A DNA stretch of 64,000 nt from Vibrio harveyi NBRC 15634 = ATCC 14126 = KCTC 12724 (lineage in GTDB: Bacteria > Pseudomonadota > Gammaproteobacteria > Enterobacterales > Vibrionaceae): NCBI RefSeq assembly GCF_001591145.1, contig NZ_BCUF01000016.1, forward strand, positions 1 through 64,000, written 5' to 3'. The notes beneath the pieces are model-generated. The model was not told where the DNA came from. It did not search any database and worked only from the letters and a program-made list of their open reading frames with translations. Below are positions 18,702-28,285 of the stretch, in pieces (positions within the stretch are counted from its first letter, which is position 1; the number at the start of each line of letters is the position of its first letter). The translations under genes were made by a program, and so were the position numbers.

Positions 18702-19496
18702 ATGATGAAGTTATTTAGCAAACCTCTGAATGTCGTTACATTATCGATTTCTCTGTTAATGGCTCCTCTCACTTGGGCTGACGAAGCTAAAGGGTTGGAA
18801 ATTGCACAAGAGCGCAAAGCGCGTGACCAAGGCTGGGGAGATTCTGTTGCCACCATGCAAATGATACTTCGCAATGCTCAAGGAGAAAGTAGTACTCGCT
18901 TGATGCGCCTAAAATCACTGGAGGTCGCTGATGATGGCGATAAAGGGCTAACTATCTTTGATGAACCACGAGATGTTAAAGGAACCGCATTTCTTAATCA
19001 TTCACACACGGTGGGCGCTGACGACCAATGGCTCTATCTGCCCGCGCTCAAACGCGTAAAACGTATCGCTTCACGCAATAAATCTGGTCCATTTATGGGC
19101 AGTGAGTTTGCTTATGAAGACCTGAGCTCATTCGAGATTGAAAAGTACCGTTTCAATTACCTTAAAGATGAAACGATGAATGACCAAGAGACGTTTGTAT
19201 TAGAGCAAATCCCGACAGATAAAAACTCCGGTTACACCAAGCAAGTGGTTTGGCTAGATCAAGCACATTATCGTCCTCTGAAAGTAGAATTTTATGACCG
19301 CAAAGGTGCGTTGTTAAAGACGTTAGAGTTTTCTGATTACAAACAGTATCTGAATCAATACTGGCGTGCCCACACTATGGCAATGATGAATCACCAAACG
19401 GGCAAGAGTACAGAACTGACAACCAGTGAATTGACGTTCCAGACCGGTCTTAAAGATAACGACTTCAACAAAAACATCCTCAAGCGTGTTAAGTAG
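18702..19496 (+). CDS. LolA-like outer-membrane lipoprotein-sorting protein
   Basis: 264 residues with a signal peptide (about 1-26, cleaving after LTWA). The mature part resembles the LolA/LolB-like 'outer membrane lipoprotein-sorting protein' family (TP0789-type). The DDQWLYLPALKRVKRIASRNKSGPFMGSEF region is its characteristic core. Such proteins form a half-barrel cavity for lipids. The ATG at 18702 is preceded by AAGGAC; ATG 18705 is also possible. It lies between the MMPL pump and a beta-barrel, consistent with a periplasmic shuttle between inner and outer membrane. Confidence 0.85.
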   Translation: MMKLFSKPLNVVTLSISLLMAPLTWADEAKGLEIAQERKARDQGWGDSVATMQMILRNAQGESSTRLMRLKSLEVADDGDKGLTIFDEPRDVKGTAFLNHSHTVGADDQWLYLPALKRVKRIASRNKSGPFMGSEFAYEDLSSFEIEKYRFNYLKDETMNDQETFVLEQIPTDKNSGYTKQVVWLDQAHYRPLKVEFYDRKGALLKTLEFSDYKQYLNQYWRAHTMAMMNHQTGKSTELTTSELTFQTGLKDNDFNKNILKRVK

Positions 19497-19505
19497 GGAG
19501 GTTGA

Positions 19506-20687
19506 ATGACTAGGGCAATCGCTGCTGGCCGAGTCTTGGCTAGCATTATGGCTGTGCTTTGTTCTTCGTCTTTGCTTGGCGCTGAATTGGCAGGTCAGGT
19601 TAACTTCGAGCATCGACAATTTTTCTCTGCCGGTGCTCAAGGGCAGAGCAAAGGGCAAACATCGCTAGTGTTGCAACCAGAGCTCTACTGGGATCTTCAA
19701 GATGGTGATGCGAGTTTCACCTTTACGCCTTTTTATCGTTGGGACAGCATGGATGATGAACGTACGCATGCTGATATTCGAGAAGCCTTGTATTTAACCT
19801 ATTGGGATGACTATGAACTTCGTGTTGGTATCAGCAAGGTGTTTTGGGGGGTAACAGAATCTGCGCACTTAGTGGATGTTGTAAACCAAATTGATGCGGT
19901 AGAAGCGGTCGATGGCGAAGATAAATTGGGACAACCCATGGTGCATTTTACGTCCATCAAAGAGTGGGGAACGCTGGATGTGATGATCTTGCCTTATTTT
20001 CGTGAACGAATATTCGCGGGTAAAGATGGGCGTTTGAGGTTCGATCCTGTTGTCTCCGATGATGCGTTGTACGAATCGAGTCGAGAAGAAAAGCATGTAG
20101 ATGTCGCGTTGCGGTATGCACAAATGTTTGGCGATTGGGATCTCGGCTTGAGCTATGTCTATGGAACGAACCGTGACCCGTATTTTCGATTCGAGCAAGG
20201 CGAGCTAAAACCTTACTACGCATTGATGAGCCATGTTGGACTGGATGTGCAGGGAATCGTGGGAGATTGGTTATGGAAACTTGAAAGTGTTTATCGTGAT
20301 AGTTTTGATAATCATGTTAGTGTTGTTACCGGATTTGAATACACGATAGTGGGGGCTTTTGAAACGGTATGGGATGTGGGTCTTATCGGTGAGTATTTAT
20401 ATGATAGCCGTGGTAACAACGCGCAGAACATTGGTCAAAATGATGTCTTTGCAGGTGTTCGCTTAGCGTTTAATGATGAAGATGGCACCGAAATCCTAAC
20501 TGGTATCACGCAAGATCTCGATAATACCGATGTGTACAACGCAAAACTTGAGGCTTCCAGCCGCATTTCAAATCATTTTAAGTGGCAAATTGATGCTTGG
20601 TTGTTTAAAAATGACACGCCAACGGACCTCTTGTATTTCGCAAGAGACGATGATTTTATCGAGCTATCTATCCAGTACTATTTTTAG
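19506..20687 (+). CDS. Predicted outer-membrane beta-barrel of the MMPL operon
   Basis: 393 residues with an N-terminal signal peptide (about 1-26) and many amphipathic strands; the last residues SIQYYF end in an aromatic, the outer-membrane barrel signature. The ATG follows GGGAGGTTGA, 9 bases after the upstream stop, so it is co-transcribed with the LolA-like gene. No named family was recognised with certainty. It would provide the outer-membrane part of an export route. A single-gene role as a porin is the alternative. Confidence 0.7.
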   Translation: MTRAIAAGRVLASIMAVLCSSSLLGAELAGQVNFEHRQFFSAGAQGQSKGQTSLVLQPELYWDLQDGDASFTFTPFYRWDSMDDERTHADIREALYLTYWDDYELRVGISKVFWGVTESAHLVDVVNQIDAVEAVDGEDKLGQPMVHFTSIKEWGTLDVMILPYFRERIFAGKDGRLRFDPVVSDDALYESSREEKHVDVALRYAQMFGDWDLGLSYVYGTNRDPYFRFEQGELKPYYALMSHVGLDVQGIVGDWLWKLESVYRDSFDNHVSVVTGFEYTIVGAFETVWDVGLIGEYLYDSRGNNAQNIGQNDVFAGVRLAFNDEDGTEILTGITQDLDNTDVYNAKLEASSRISNHFKWQIDAWLFKNDTPTDLLYFARDDDFIELSIQYYF

Positions 20688-20864
20688 TGCGGGAGATAAG
20701 TAAATCGAAAATTCTAAGGCAAAGAGATCCATGTCATTATTTTGACTGGCTGCTAGAGCCGTAAGGAAGATTTATCGTTACTATTCCTTATGTTTGTTGT
20801 GGTTTTGATAGCGATGCGATAAGCAACTAACAAAACCCTCCGGTTTTACTTAGGGGTAGTAACG
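20688..20864. other. Gap between barrel gene and hemerythrin-GGDEF gene
   Basis: No gene seen. A 6-bp hairpin AAAACC/GGTTTT (20832-20847) lies about 18 bases before the next start codon. No c-di-GMP riboswitch consensus was recognised. Confidence 0.35.
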
Positions 20865-21989
20865 TTGAATTCATTTCGCTGGGACACTTATTTTGAAACA
20901 GGCATCGAAGAAGTCGATGAACAGCACCAATATCTTGTTGGATTTATCAACAAGTACGGCGAACTTTTGGCGCAAAACAGCATCACTCTCACGGACATTC
21001 AAGTAGCATTATTTGAACTGTCTCGCTATGCCGAGTTCCACTTCAAAGAAGAAGAGAACTTGATGCGAGAGGTCGAGATCCACCCAGAGCACCTAGAAAA
21101 ACATATCCAAGTACACCGCGCATTTATGAGCGACATCATCAGTATGCAGAGCTTTATCAGTGATGCCAATAAACGCGCTGCTGAGCAGTTATTGGATTTC
21201 CTCATTCATTGGTTGGCTTACCACATTCTTGGTATTGATCAAAATATGTCTAAGCAAGTGGCTGCCATTCAATCTGGGATGTCACCGAGGGCGGCGTATG
21301 ATGAACAAGAAAAGCAAGCCAACGCATCCACTGCGCCATTGCTGGATGCGCTAAATGCGCTATTTTCGCAAGCCTCCGAGCGAAATCGTGAGCTACTCAA
21401 GCTGAACCTAGTTCTAGAGGAAAAGGTGGATGAAAGGACGAAGCAGTTATCGAATGCAAATAAACAGCTAGAAGCCTTGTCCTTAACCGACTCATTAACC
21501 CAGTTACCGAATCGTAGAAGCGCGATAAAAACGCTTAAGAAATTGTGGAAGGATGAGGACGCCAAAGACCTGCCTTTGGTTTGTATCATGATCGATGCCG
21601 ATTACTTCAAACAAGTGAATGATACCTGCGGCCATGAAGCAGGGGACTTAGTCCTAACCGAACTCGCGCAAGCATTGAAGCACTACTTCCGCAGTGATGA
21701 CATTGTGTGTCGTTTAGGCGGCGATGAGTTTTTCGTAATTTGCCCAGATACCGGATTAGAGGGTGGTTTGCATGTGGCAGAGGCGGTGAGAAAACAGGTT
21801 TCCCATATGCTTGTTCCTACTTCGTTCGAACCTTGGCGAGGGAGCATCAGTGTTGGTGTCGCAGAGCGTCGAGACAATATGGAAACCTACACGGATTTAA
21901 TTCGAGTTGCCGATGAGAGCGTTTACTTGGCAAAACAAAACGGTAAAAACCGAGTTCAAACCGTACAAAAACTGACGCCTTTAAACTAG
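20865..21989 (+). CDS. Bacteriohemerythrin-GGDEF diguanylate cyclase (paralogue A)
   Basis: 374 residues. Residues about 1-135 are a bacteriohemerythrin domain with di-iron ligands in EQHQ, HFKEE, HLEKH and HILGID. A coiled-coil linker (about 165-210) leads to a GGDEF domain with a canonical active site RLGGDEF. An RSDD motif five residues upstream is a canonical product-inhibition I-site. This suggests c-di-GMP synthesis controlled by oxygen or redox state sensed at the iron centre. The start is TTG at 20865 after TAGGGGTAG. A paralogue lies at 61915-63036. Confidence 0.92.
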   Translation: MNSFRWDTYFETGIEEVDEQHQYLVGFINKYGELLAQNSITLTDIQVALFELSRYAEFHFKEEENLMREVEIHPEHLEKHIQVHRAFMSDIISMQSFISDANKRAAEQLLDFLIHWLAYHILGIDQNMSKQVAAIQSGMSPRAAYDEQEKQANASTAPLLDALNALFSQASERNRELLKLNLVLEEKVDERTKQLSNANKQLEALSLTDSLTQLPNRRSAIKTLKKLWKDEDAKDLPLVCIMIDADYFKQVNDTCGHEAGDLVLTELAQALKHYFRSDDIVCRLGGDEFFVICPDTGLEGGLHVAEAVRKQVSHMLVPTSFEPWRGSISVGVAERRDNMETYTDLIRVADESVYLAKQNGKNRVQTVQKLTPLN

Positions 21990-22009
21990 ACTGCTTCTCA
22001 TATTTAATC

Positions 22010-22070
22010 GCCAAAGAAAACGGTCTTCTCTTCTCGCTTGATAAGAACAAAACCAGTGACTTTCTTTGGC
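22010..22070. repeat. 10-bp perfect inverted repeat upstream of pheST
   Basis: GCCAAAGAAA (22010-22019) and TTTCTTTGGC (22061-22070) are exact complements separated by 41 bases. It lies between the GGDEF stop and the Phe-rich leader peptide. It is not followed by a T run, so it is not a simple terminator. It may be part of the pheST leader fold. Confidence 0.6.
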
Positions 22071-22097
22071 TTCTTATGCAAAAACAACCTCGATAAA

Positions 22098-22175
22098 ATG
22101 GGCGTTATTCCTAGACAACGCTGCTTTTTTTACGTTTTTGTGTTCTTTTTATTCAATAACCTCTTCTTTTCATAA
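22098..22175 (+). CDS. pheM: Phe-rich leader peptide of pheST (attenuation)
   Basis: A 25-residue open frame with 8 phenylalanines, clustered in its second half (CFFYVFVFFLF then NLFFS). Phe-rich leader peptides upstream of pheST control readthrough in enterobacteria: when Phe-tRNA is scarce, the ribosome stalls on Phe codons and termination is prevented. This match in both position and composition is convincing. The terminator partner is not obvious. No strong ribosome site was seen before the ATG. Confidence 0.8.
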   Translation: MGVIPRQRCFFYVFVFFLFNNLFFS

Positions 22176-22248
22176 TTCAATTTGGCCTTGGTGGCGGGTT
22201 TGGCTACTATGTACAGCTATCAAAAAACCAATCACTCCCTTATGGATA

Positions 22249-23257
<1,009 letters not shown>

Positions 23258-23275
23258 TCCAGGGGATAAATCACT

Positions 23276-25663
23276 ATGAAATTCAGCGAATCATGGCTTC
23301 GTGAGTGGGTTAGTCCTTCGATTACCACTGACGAACTAACTCACCAAATTACAATGGCGGGTCTAGAAGTTGATGACGTGCTACCTGTAGCAGGTTCGTT
23401 CAACGGCGTTAAAGTTGGTCACGTTGTTGAATGTGGTCAACACCCAGATGCAGACAAACTGCGCGTTACTAAAGTAGACGTGGGTGAAGAAGAGCTTCTA
23501 GACATCGTTTGTGGCGCACACAACTGTCGCCAAGGTCTGAAAGTAGCAGTAGCAACGGTTGGTGCTGTTCTTCCAGGCGATTTTAAAATCAAAAAAGCAA
23601 AACTACGTGGTCAACCATCTCACGGCATGCTTTGTTCGTTCACTGAACTAGGTATCGATGTTGAGTCAGATGGCATCATGGAGTTAGCAGAAGACGCAGT
23701 AATCGGTACCGATTTCCGTGAATTCCTAGGTCTAGATGACGTAACAGTAGACGTAGACCTAACGGCAAACCGCGCTGACTGTTTCAGCATTCGTGGTCTA
23801 GCTCGTGAAGTTGGCGTACTAAACCGCGCTGACGTAACTGAGCCATCAGTAGAAGCAGTAGCAGCTTCAATCGAAGATAAAGTGTCTATCGAAGTGAAAG
23901 CGCCAGCTGCGTGTCCACGTTACCTAGGTCGCGTTGTTAAGAACGTAAACGTTCAAGCAGAAACGCCACTATGGATGCAAGAGAAACTGCGTCGTTGTGG
24001 TATTCGTTCTATCGACCCTGTAGTAGACATCACTAACTACGTTCTTTTAGAGCAAGGTCAACCAATGCACGCATTCGATCTAGCGAAGATCGAAGGTGGC
24101 ATCGTAGTTCGTATGGCTGAGCAAGGTGAGAAGCTAACACTTCTTGACGGTAGCGAAGCAGAACTAAACGCAGATACACTAGTTGTTGCTGACCACAACA
24201 AAGCACTTGCAATCGCAGGTATCTTTGGTGGTGAAGAGTCTGGTGTAACAACGGAAACTAAAGACGTTCTACTAGAGTGTGCATTCTTTGCACCTGACCA
24301 CATCCGTGGTCGCGCACGTAGTTACGGTCTTCACACTGATTCTTCAATGCGTTTTGAACGTGGTGTGGATTACGCACTACAAGTGAGCGCAATGGAGCGC
24401 GCAACTCAGCTTCTTGTTGAGATCTGTGGCGGTGAAGTAGCACCTGTTGTTGCTGTAGAGTCTGAAGCAGACCTACCTAAGCCAAACAAAGTTGCTCTAC
24501 GTCGTACTAAGCTAGACAACCTATTAGGTCACCACATCGCTGATGCTGACGTGGTAGAAATCCTAGAGCGCCTAGGTTTGACAGTTGAAGCTTCTGAAGA
24601 AGGTTGGGTGGCAGTAGCACCAACATGGCGTTTCGATATCGCTATCGAGCAAGACTTGATTGAAGAAGTTGGTCGTATCTACGGTTACGACAACATTCCT
24701 AACCAACACCCAGCAGCAGCACTTAAGATGCACAACCACGTTGAAGCGGATCTTCCACTGAAACGCGTTCGTGATCTTCTTGTTGACCGTGGTTACCACG
24801 AAGCAATCACATACAGCTTCGTTGAGCCTGAGCAACAAGAGCTAGTTGTACCTGGTGTTGAGCCTCTAGTGCTTCCAAACCCAATTTCTGCAGACATGTC
24901 AGCAATGCGTCTTGGCCTTATCCAAGGTCTGCTGAACACGGTTGTTCACAACCAAAAGCGTCAACAGCCACGCGTTCGTCTATTTGAATATGGTCTACGT
25001 TTCATCCCATGTGAATCTGCAGAAAACGGTATGCGCCAAGAGCCAATGCTTGCCGGTGTTATCGCAGGTACTCGCGGTGAAGAGCATTGGGATATCGAAA
25101 CTAACACTGTTGATTTCTTCGACCTTAAAGGCGATCTAGAAGCAATTCTAGAGCTATCTGCTAACGAAAAAGCGTACTCTTTCGCTGCAGCTAAGCACCC
25201 AGCACTTCACCCAGGTCAATCTGCGGCAATCATCGTAGATGGTAAAGAAGTGGGTGTGATCGGTACTGTTCACCCAGAACTTGAGCGTAAGTTCGGTCTA
25301 AATGGTCGTACTATCGTATTCGAAATCGAATGGGCTGCAATCAACAGTAAAGTGATCCCAGAAGCGGTAGCACTTTCTAAATTCCCTTCAAACCGTCGTG
25401 ATATCGCGGTAGTCGTGGATGAAGCTGTTGCATCTGGTGATATCGTTAACGCTTGTCTAGAGCAAGGTGGCGAGTTCCTTAAAGATGCGAAGCTGTTCGA
25501 CGTTTACGTAGGTAAAGGCGTTGAAGAAGGTAAGAAGAGCCTAGCAATCGCTCTGACTCTACAGTCACTTGAGCGTACTCTAGAAGATGCAGATATCGCT
25601 GGTGCGGTTGATGCTATCGTTGCTCACGTTTCTGAGAAGTTTGGTGCGTCTCTACGTGACTAA
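23276..25663 (+). CDS. pheT: Phenylalanyl-tRNA synthetase beta subunit
   Basis: The non-catalytic partner of PheS: tRNA binding, editing of misacylated Tyr-tRNA, and structural support. 795 residues, as expected. Order of domains: N-terminal EMAP/OB-like tRNA-binding domain (about 40-150), the B3/B4 editing core, B5, and a C-terminal FDX-ACB anticodon-binding domain ([14 protein letters not shown]). It is the last gene of this block. In E. coli ihfA follows directly; here a strong terminator and 4.4 kb of other genes intervene. Confidence 0.98.
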   Translation: MKFSESWLREWVSPSITTDELTHQITMAGLEVDDVLPVAGSFNGVKVGHVVECGQHPDADKLRVTKVDVGEEELLDIVCGAHNCRQGLKVAVATVGAVLPGDFKIKKAKLRGQPSHGMLCSFTELGIDVESDGIMELAEDAVIGTDFREFLGLDDVTVDVDLTANRADCFSIRGLAREVGVLNRADVTEPSVEAVAASIEDKVSIEVKAPAACPRYLGRVVKNVNVQAETPLWMQEKLRRCGIRSIDPVVDITNYVLLEQGQPMHAFDLAKIEGGIVVRMAEQGEKLTLLDGSEAELNADTLVVADHNKALAIAGIFGGEESGVTTETKDVLLECAFFAPDHIRGRARSYGLHTDSSMRFERGVDYALQVSAMERATQLLVEICGGEVAPVVAVESEADLPKPNKVALRRTKLDNLLGHHIADADVVEILERLGLTVEASEEGWVAVAPTWRFDIAIEQDLIEEVGRIYGYDNIPNQHPAAALKMHNHVEADLPLKRVRDLLVDRGYHEAITYSFVEPEQQELVVPGVEPLVLPNPISADMSAMRLGLIQGLLNTVVHNQKRQQPRVRLFEYGLRFIPCESAENGMRQEPMLAGVIAGTRGEEHWDIETNTVDFFDLKGDLEAILELSANEKAYSFAAAKHPALHPGQSAAIIVDGKEVGVIGTVHPELERKFGLNGRTIVFEIEWAAINSKVIPEAVALSKFPSNRRDIAVVVDEAVASGDIVNACLEQGGEFLKDAKLFDVYVGKGVEEGKKSLAIALTLQSLERTLEDADIAGAVDAIVAHVSEKFGASLRD

Positions 25664-25693
25664 TCTCATGTAACGTATCTTCTTAAGAAATGG

Positions 25694-25722
25694 AAACCCT
25701 GCCAGTTTGGCAGGGTTTTTTT
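25694..25722 (+). terminator. Terminator after pheT
   Basis: AACCCTGCC pairs with GGCAGGGTT around AGTTT-like loop bases and runs into seven T residues. A strong intrinsic terminator. Confidence 0.9.
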
Positions 25723-25733
25723 ATATCTTGAGA

Positions 25734-25775
25734 GATAGGAGATAGGAGATAGGAGATAGGAGATAGGAGATAGGA
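25734..25775. repeat. 7-bp tandem repeat, six perfect copies
   Basis: GATAGGA is repeated six times perfectly, then degenerates (AATAGGG). It follows the pheT terminator, just as the CTCACTT array follows the rplT terminator. Both units are 7 bp long and both are purine-rich on one strand. Confidence 0.93.
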
Positions 25776-25787
25776 AATAGGGAATAA

Positions 25788-26513
25788 CTAGAGCCAAACT
25801 GTCTCTACCTTCATCCTCTCATCTTCGAGGTGAATCTTATTCACGCCAATCTTTGTATTGCGGTTGTATTCGTCAATACTGTGGTCAAAACCGTAAGCAG
25901 TAGCGGGTGCCATATGTTGAGTGACTTCTTGACGCGTTACAGTCAGTGCATCATGACCATGCCCGCAAATAACATCTTGAACCCGGTACTTAGCCAAAAG
26001 CGCATGTAAGCTTGCATCGTTTTCCAAGCAAATGGCTTGTATCCAATCCGAGCCTACGGGAATAATAGGGTGATGGATAACAACAATCGGATTGATCGCA
26101 TGGCGAAGTTGTTTATTGAAGCGTGCTAGCCCACGGTTATCGACACGACCAGAGCCTAAAGGGTGGTGCTTATCCAAAGGTTTAGCACTCGAATCTAAGA
26201 ACAGCATGTCACGGTTATGAATTTTGGCTTTATTCACTACGTTAATAGAGCTACCGACCAGTTCCCGCTTCATCAATTTGGTGTCATCATGGTTGCCTGC
26301 AATTGCGAATATTTTCTTATCGCGAATGTGCTTTTCTAGGAAACTTAGTAGTACACGGTAATCACCCGGTTTGGGGTTGCAACAAAGATCGCCTGTGAGC
26401 AAAAGGGTATCGCATGATGAATCTTTTTGAGCATAAAGAAGCGCGCTACGTAGATTCTCAAAGCTTGAATCGTCACTTAAATGGCAGTCGCTGATTTGAA
26501 TAATTGATGTCAT
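25788..26513 (-). CDS. Calcineurin-type metallophosphoesterase (CpdA/Icc-like)
   Basis: A 241-residue metallophosphoesterase. The full set of metal ligand motifs is present: ISDCHLSDD, LTGDLCCNP, AGNHDD, VIHHPIIP and CGHGHD. This set and length fit the cyclic 3',5'-AMP phosphodiesterase CpdA (Icc) group, but substrate specificity is inferred. The ATG at 26513 (MTSIIQIS) was chosen over a TTG at 26528. Its stop is next to the heptamer array. No operon partner. Confidence 0.88.
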   Translation of the reverse strand: MTSIIQISDCHLSDDSSFENLRSALLYAQKDSSCDTLLLTGDLCCNPKPGDYRVLLSFLEKHIRDKKIFAIAGNHDDTKLMKRELVGSSINVVNKAKIHNRDMLFLDSSAKPLDKHHPLGSGRVDNRGLARFNKQLRHAINPIVVIHHPIIPVGSDWIQAICLENDASLHALLAKYRVQDVICGHGHDALTVTRQEVTQHMAPATAYGFDHSIDEYNRNTKIGVNKIHLEDERMKVETVWL

Positions 26514-26614
26514 AGAGTTGCAAAGCAAAAACGTTAGTTGTTTGACGTTAGTCTATCATTCAATCTTTTGTTTTTGATATGCCTCTACCATTAAAAGGTT
26601 TCTCTAGGTCATCT

Positions 26615-26676
26615 GTTTAAAAGCGCAGTGCCACAGCTTAATCGATAACTGAAGAACACCAGCGCCTTTCTTAAAC
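26615..26676. repeat. Long imperfect inverted repeat downstream of the small-gene cluster
   Basis: GTTTAA/TTAAAC outer arms (26615-26620/26671-26676) enclose GCGC/GCGC and GTG/CAC pairs with unpaired bases, forming a bulged hairpin about 62 bases long. It lies 40 bases beyond the 3' end of the minus-strand cluster, where an integron attC site would be. The required terminal GTTRRRY core was not found, so it is not called attC. Confidence 0.4.
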
Positions 26677-26716
26677 GTTAACTTGATAGGTAGTTCGTGC
26701 TTGCAGGTTCTACTCT

Positions 26717-27055
26717 CTAGGACTGATTAATATAGCTTTGAAAATACAGTAAAAATGCAGAGATCTTCTGTGCATTCACTTGTTCACCCGCGCAACCAAG
26801 TTCTAACCAAAGTTTTTTAATATTCTTCTCTATGAGTGAGCCCCTTTTAGCTGCTGGTGGCACAGAGTTAGACGGCGGTTCTCCACAGCAAAGTTCAATA
26901 TCGATGTTCTGCGATACATCTTTTAGGCATATACGTAGCCACACTTTTTGTCCTTGTTCTTGAGCTTTCGTCACAATAGCGTTTATGGTTTTCGAGTTGC
27001 TCTCTAATGAATCAATGACTACTCCACAGCAATCAATGGAAATAATTAATGCCAC
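26717..27055 (-). CDS. Small unknown protein C2 of the paralogous cluster
   Basis: 112 residues, no recognised family. It is a paralogue of the gene just upstream (27046-27429): both begin MAL.(V/I)(F/S)ID.CGV, share a Q/K-x-VW(L/V).(I/V).(L/R)D central strand with a following INI.L.CG-type motif, and end in a helix LW....C.G..VN.Q. It overlaps its partner's 3' end by 10 bases, so it is translationally coupled. No signal peptide or membrane segment. The cluster is A/T-rich and unlike the flanking housekeeping genes. Function unknown. Confidence 0.65.
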   Translation of the reverse strand: MALIISIDCCGVVIDSLESNSKTINAIVTKAQEQGQKVWLRICLKDVSQNIDIELCCGEPPSNSVPPAAKRGSLIEKNIKKLWLELGCAGEQVNAQKISAFLLYFQSYINQS

Positions 27056-27429
27056 TGCTTATCCTTTTTTAGCTTTTCATCACTCTCACGTCTCTGACAC
27101 CCTTCGAGGTAGCGGATAAAATCACATACGCCCTGAACGTTAACGTTCCCACCTTCGCACCGGAACATAGACCAGAGATCCGCCAGCTTACTTTCGAGCT
27201 GGGTTAGCGGTTTTCGTCTTGGGCTGTTTGTGGTTGTTGCTATTCTTGGTGCATTACCGCATGCAAGCCGAATGTTAATATCTTGCTTCAAATCTCGGAC
27301 AATCACAGACACCCATACCTTAGATTTGCGGTCTTTTGCTCTGTTAACGAGTCCGGTTACCCATTCCCTGTCTATCTCTCGTGTTGTTGCTGAGACTCCA
27401 CAAATATCAATAAATACTTCTAACGCCAT
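27046..27429 (-). CDS. Small unknown protein C1 of the paralogous cluster
   Basis: 127 residues, no recognised family. Paralogue of protein C2 (26717-27055), with a C-terminal charged extension (RRESDEKLKKDK). The N-terminal half looks like a small alpha/beta domain (EVFIDICGV, KVWVSVIVRDLKQDINIRLACG). The C-terminal helix holds conserved Cys and Gly residues (RCEGGNVNVQ). Its ATG overlaps the stop of the A2 gene in a TAATG junction, indicating coupling. Found with small A-type and B-type genes on the same strand. Confidence 0.65.
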   Translation of the reverse strand: MALEVFIDICGVSATTREIDREWVTGLVNRAKDRKSKVWVSVIVRDLKQDINIRLACGNAPRIATTTNSPRRKPLTQLESKLADLWSMFRCEGGNVNVQGVCDFIRYLEGCQRRESDEKLKKDKQWH

Positions 27430-27689
27430 TATTCGCCACCAATTTCAAACCATTTTTTATCAATAGAAAGTTTCACCATATTTTTCATTTCTCTAATGAT
27501 GTCTTCACTCAGTTCAGTGTGTACATAAAAGAAGATTCGAGGTGTATTTCCATATCCATTTGGCATGAGGGTATATTCATCATTGCCAAATTTTATTGTT
27601 GAAGAGAATTTGATGGCATCAAGCGTAGTTACAACTTTTGCTAAGTGTTCATAGCCACCTAGAAAAATTACAAGGCACTCTTTATCCAT
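27429..27689 (-). CDS. Small unknown protein A2 of the paralogous cluster
   Basis: 86 residues from the ATG at 27689 (MDKECLVIF); a longer frame from 27710 adds residues not shared with its paralogue. It is a clear paralogue of A1 (28286-28525): both read MDK.C.VIFLGG..HL...TTL..IKF..T..FG.DEY.L.P.G.GN.PR. The ribosome site GGAG also matches. The homology extends over 110 bases of upstream DNA. No known family; the start loosely resembles small phage-type proteins with an 'IxLGG' opening. Co-transcribed with C1 and C2. Confidence 0.65.
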   Translation of the reverse strand: MDKECLVIFLGGYEHLAKVVTTLDAIKFSSTIKFGNDEYTLMPNGYGNTPRIFFYVHTELSEDIIREMKNMVKLSIDKKWFEIGGE

Positions 27690-27841
27690 ATAATTACAAC
27701 TCCGTTGCAAGTGTTGAGAGATTTTAGGCTAATCGATAAATTGCTCAAAAAGCGAGACTCAAAAAAGAGACATGGTTAATTTAGCCGTAAAATTTAGATT
27801 GCGAATTTGTTAAATAAACAATGTCAGCGATAAAGTTTGCT
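27690..27841. promoter_or_regulatory. Duplicated upstream region of module 2
   Basis: This gap matches the region upstream of A1 (28526-28640): shared blocks ATTACAACTCC, AGGCTAAT-GATAAA, CTCAAAAAGCGAG and an A/T-rich AGATT-AATTTG end. The conserved CTCAAAAAGCGAG contains a short CTC/GAG inverted pair. Retention of such a long non-coding match suggests a functional promoter/control region or a recent duplication. Confidence 0.55.
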
Positions 27842-28264
27842 TCAATCTCCTTTGAGCAATGCTTGCATTCTTTCATTTAAAAATACTTCTGGTACATCTT
27901 CAGAGGCGTATGCGTGGACGGTCTTCCCGTCGGAAAACTGAGTGACTAATTCATAGGAATTGGTTATTAGATTATCGAGGACCTCACGAGTTCGGTTCAC
28001 CCTTGTAGGTATCCACCCCAGAATTCTGTGTTCAAATTCTCGATCCCAATGACCACCAATAAATTCGACTTTAACAATTTGAGGGATATACCGTTCTGCG
28101 ATTGAATACTTCGTACAGTATATTTTGTAAGGTTTGTCATAGTTAGGGTCTGTTAAGCCAAATAAAGAATATTTATCTCCATTTTTATCTACCGTTAAGG
28201 GTAGAGAGTTGAGGGAAATATTTTCACCATGGCTCTCACCGCCAATAAAAATAACTTCGTACAT
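27842..28264 (-). CDS. Small unknown protein B of the paralogous cluster
   Basis: 140 residues, no recognised family. Opens MYEVIFIGGESHGENISLN, similar to the VIFLGG..H opening of A1 and A2, and later repeats the idea (VKVEFIGGHWDRE at about residue 68), so it may be a two-part version of the same fold. It is 21 bases downstream of A1 on the same strand and probably co-transcribed with it. Calling it a distant A-family member is inference from the short motif. Confidence 0.6.
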   Translation of the reverse strand: MYEVIFIGGESHGENISLNSLPLTVDKNGDKYSLFGLTDPNYDKPYKIYCTKYSIAERYIPQIVKVEFIGGHWDREFEHRILGWIPTRVNRTREVLDNLITNSYELVTQFSDGKTVHAYASEDVPEVFLNERMQALLKGD

Positions 28265-28285
28265 TATCTGTCCTCCATTAAGCCT

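Noticed and set aside
21990..22097. Ordinary terminator for the hemerythrin-GGDEF gene
   Set aside because: The inverted repeat has a 41-base spacer and no T run.
26615..26676. True integron attC site
   Set aside because: The hairpin lacks a GTTRRRY core, no integrase was seen and no second copy flanks the cluster.
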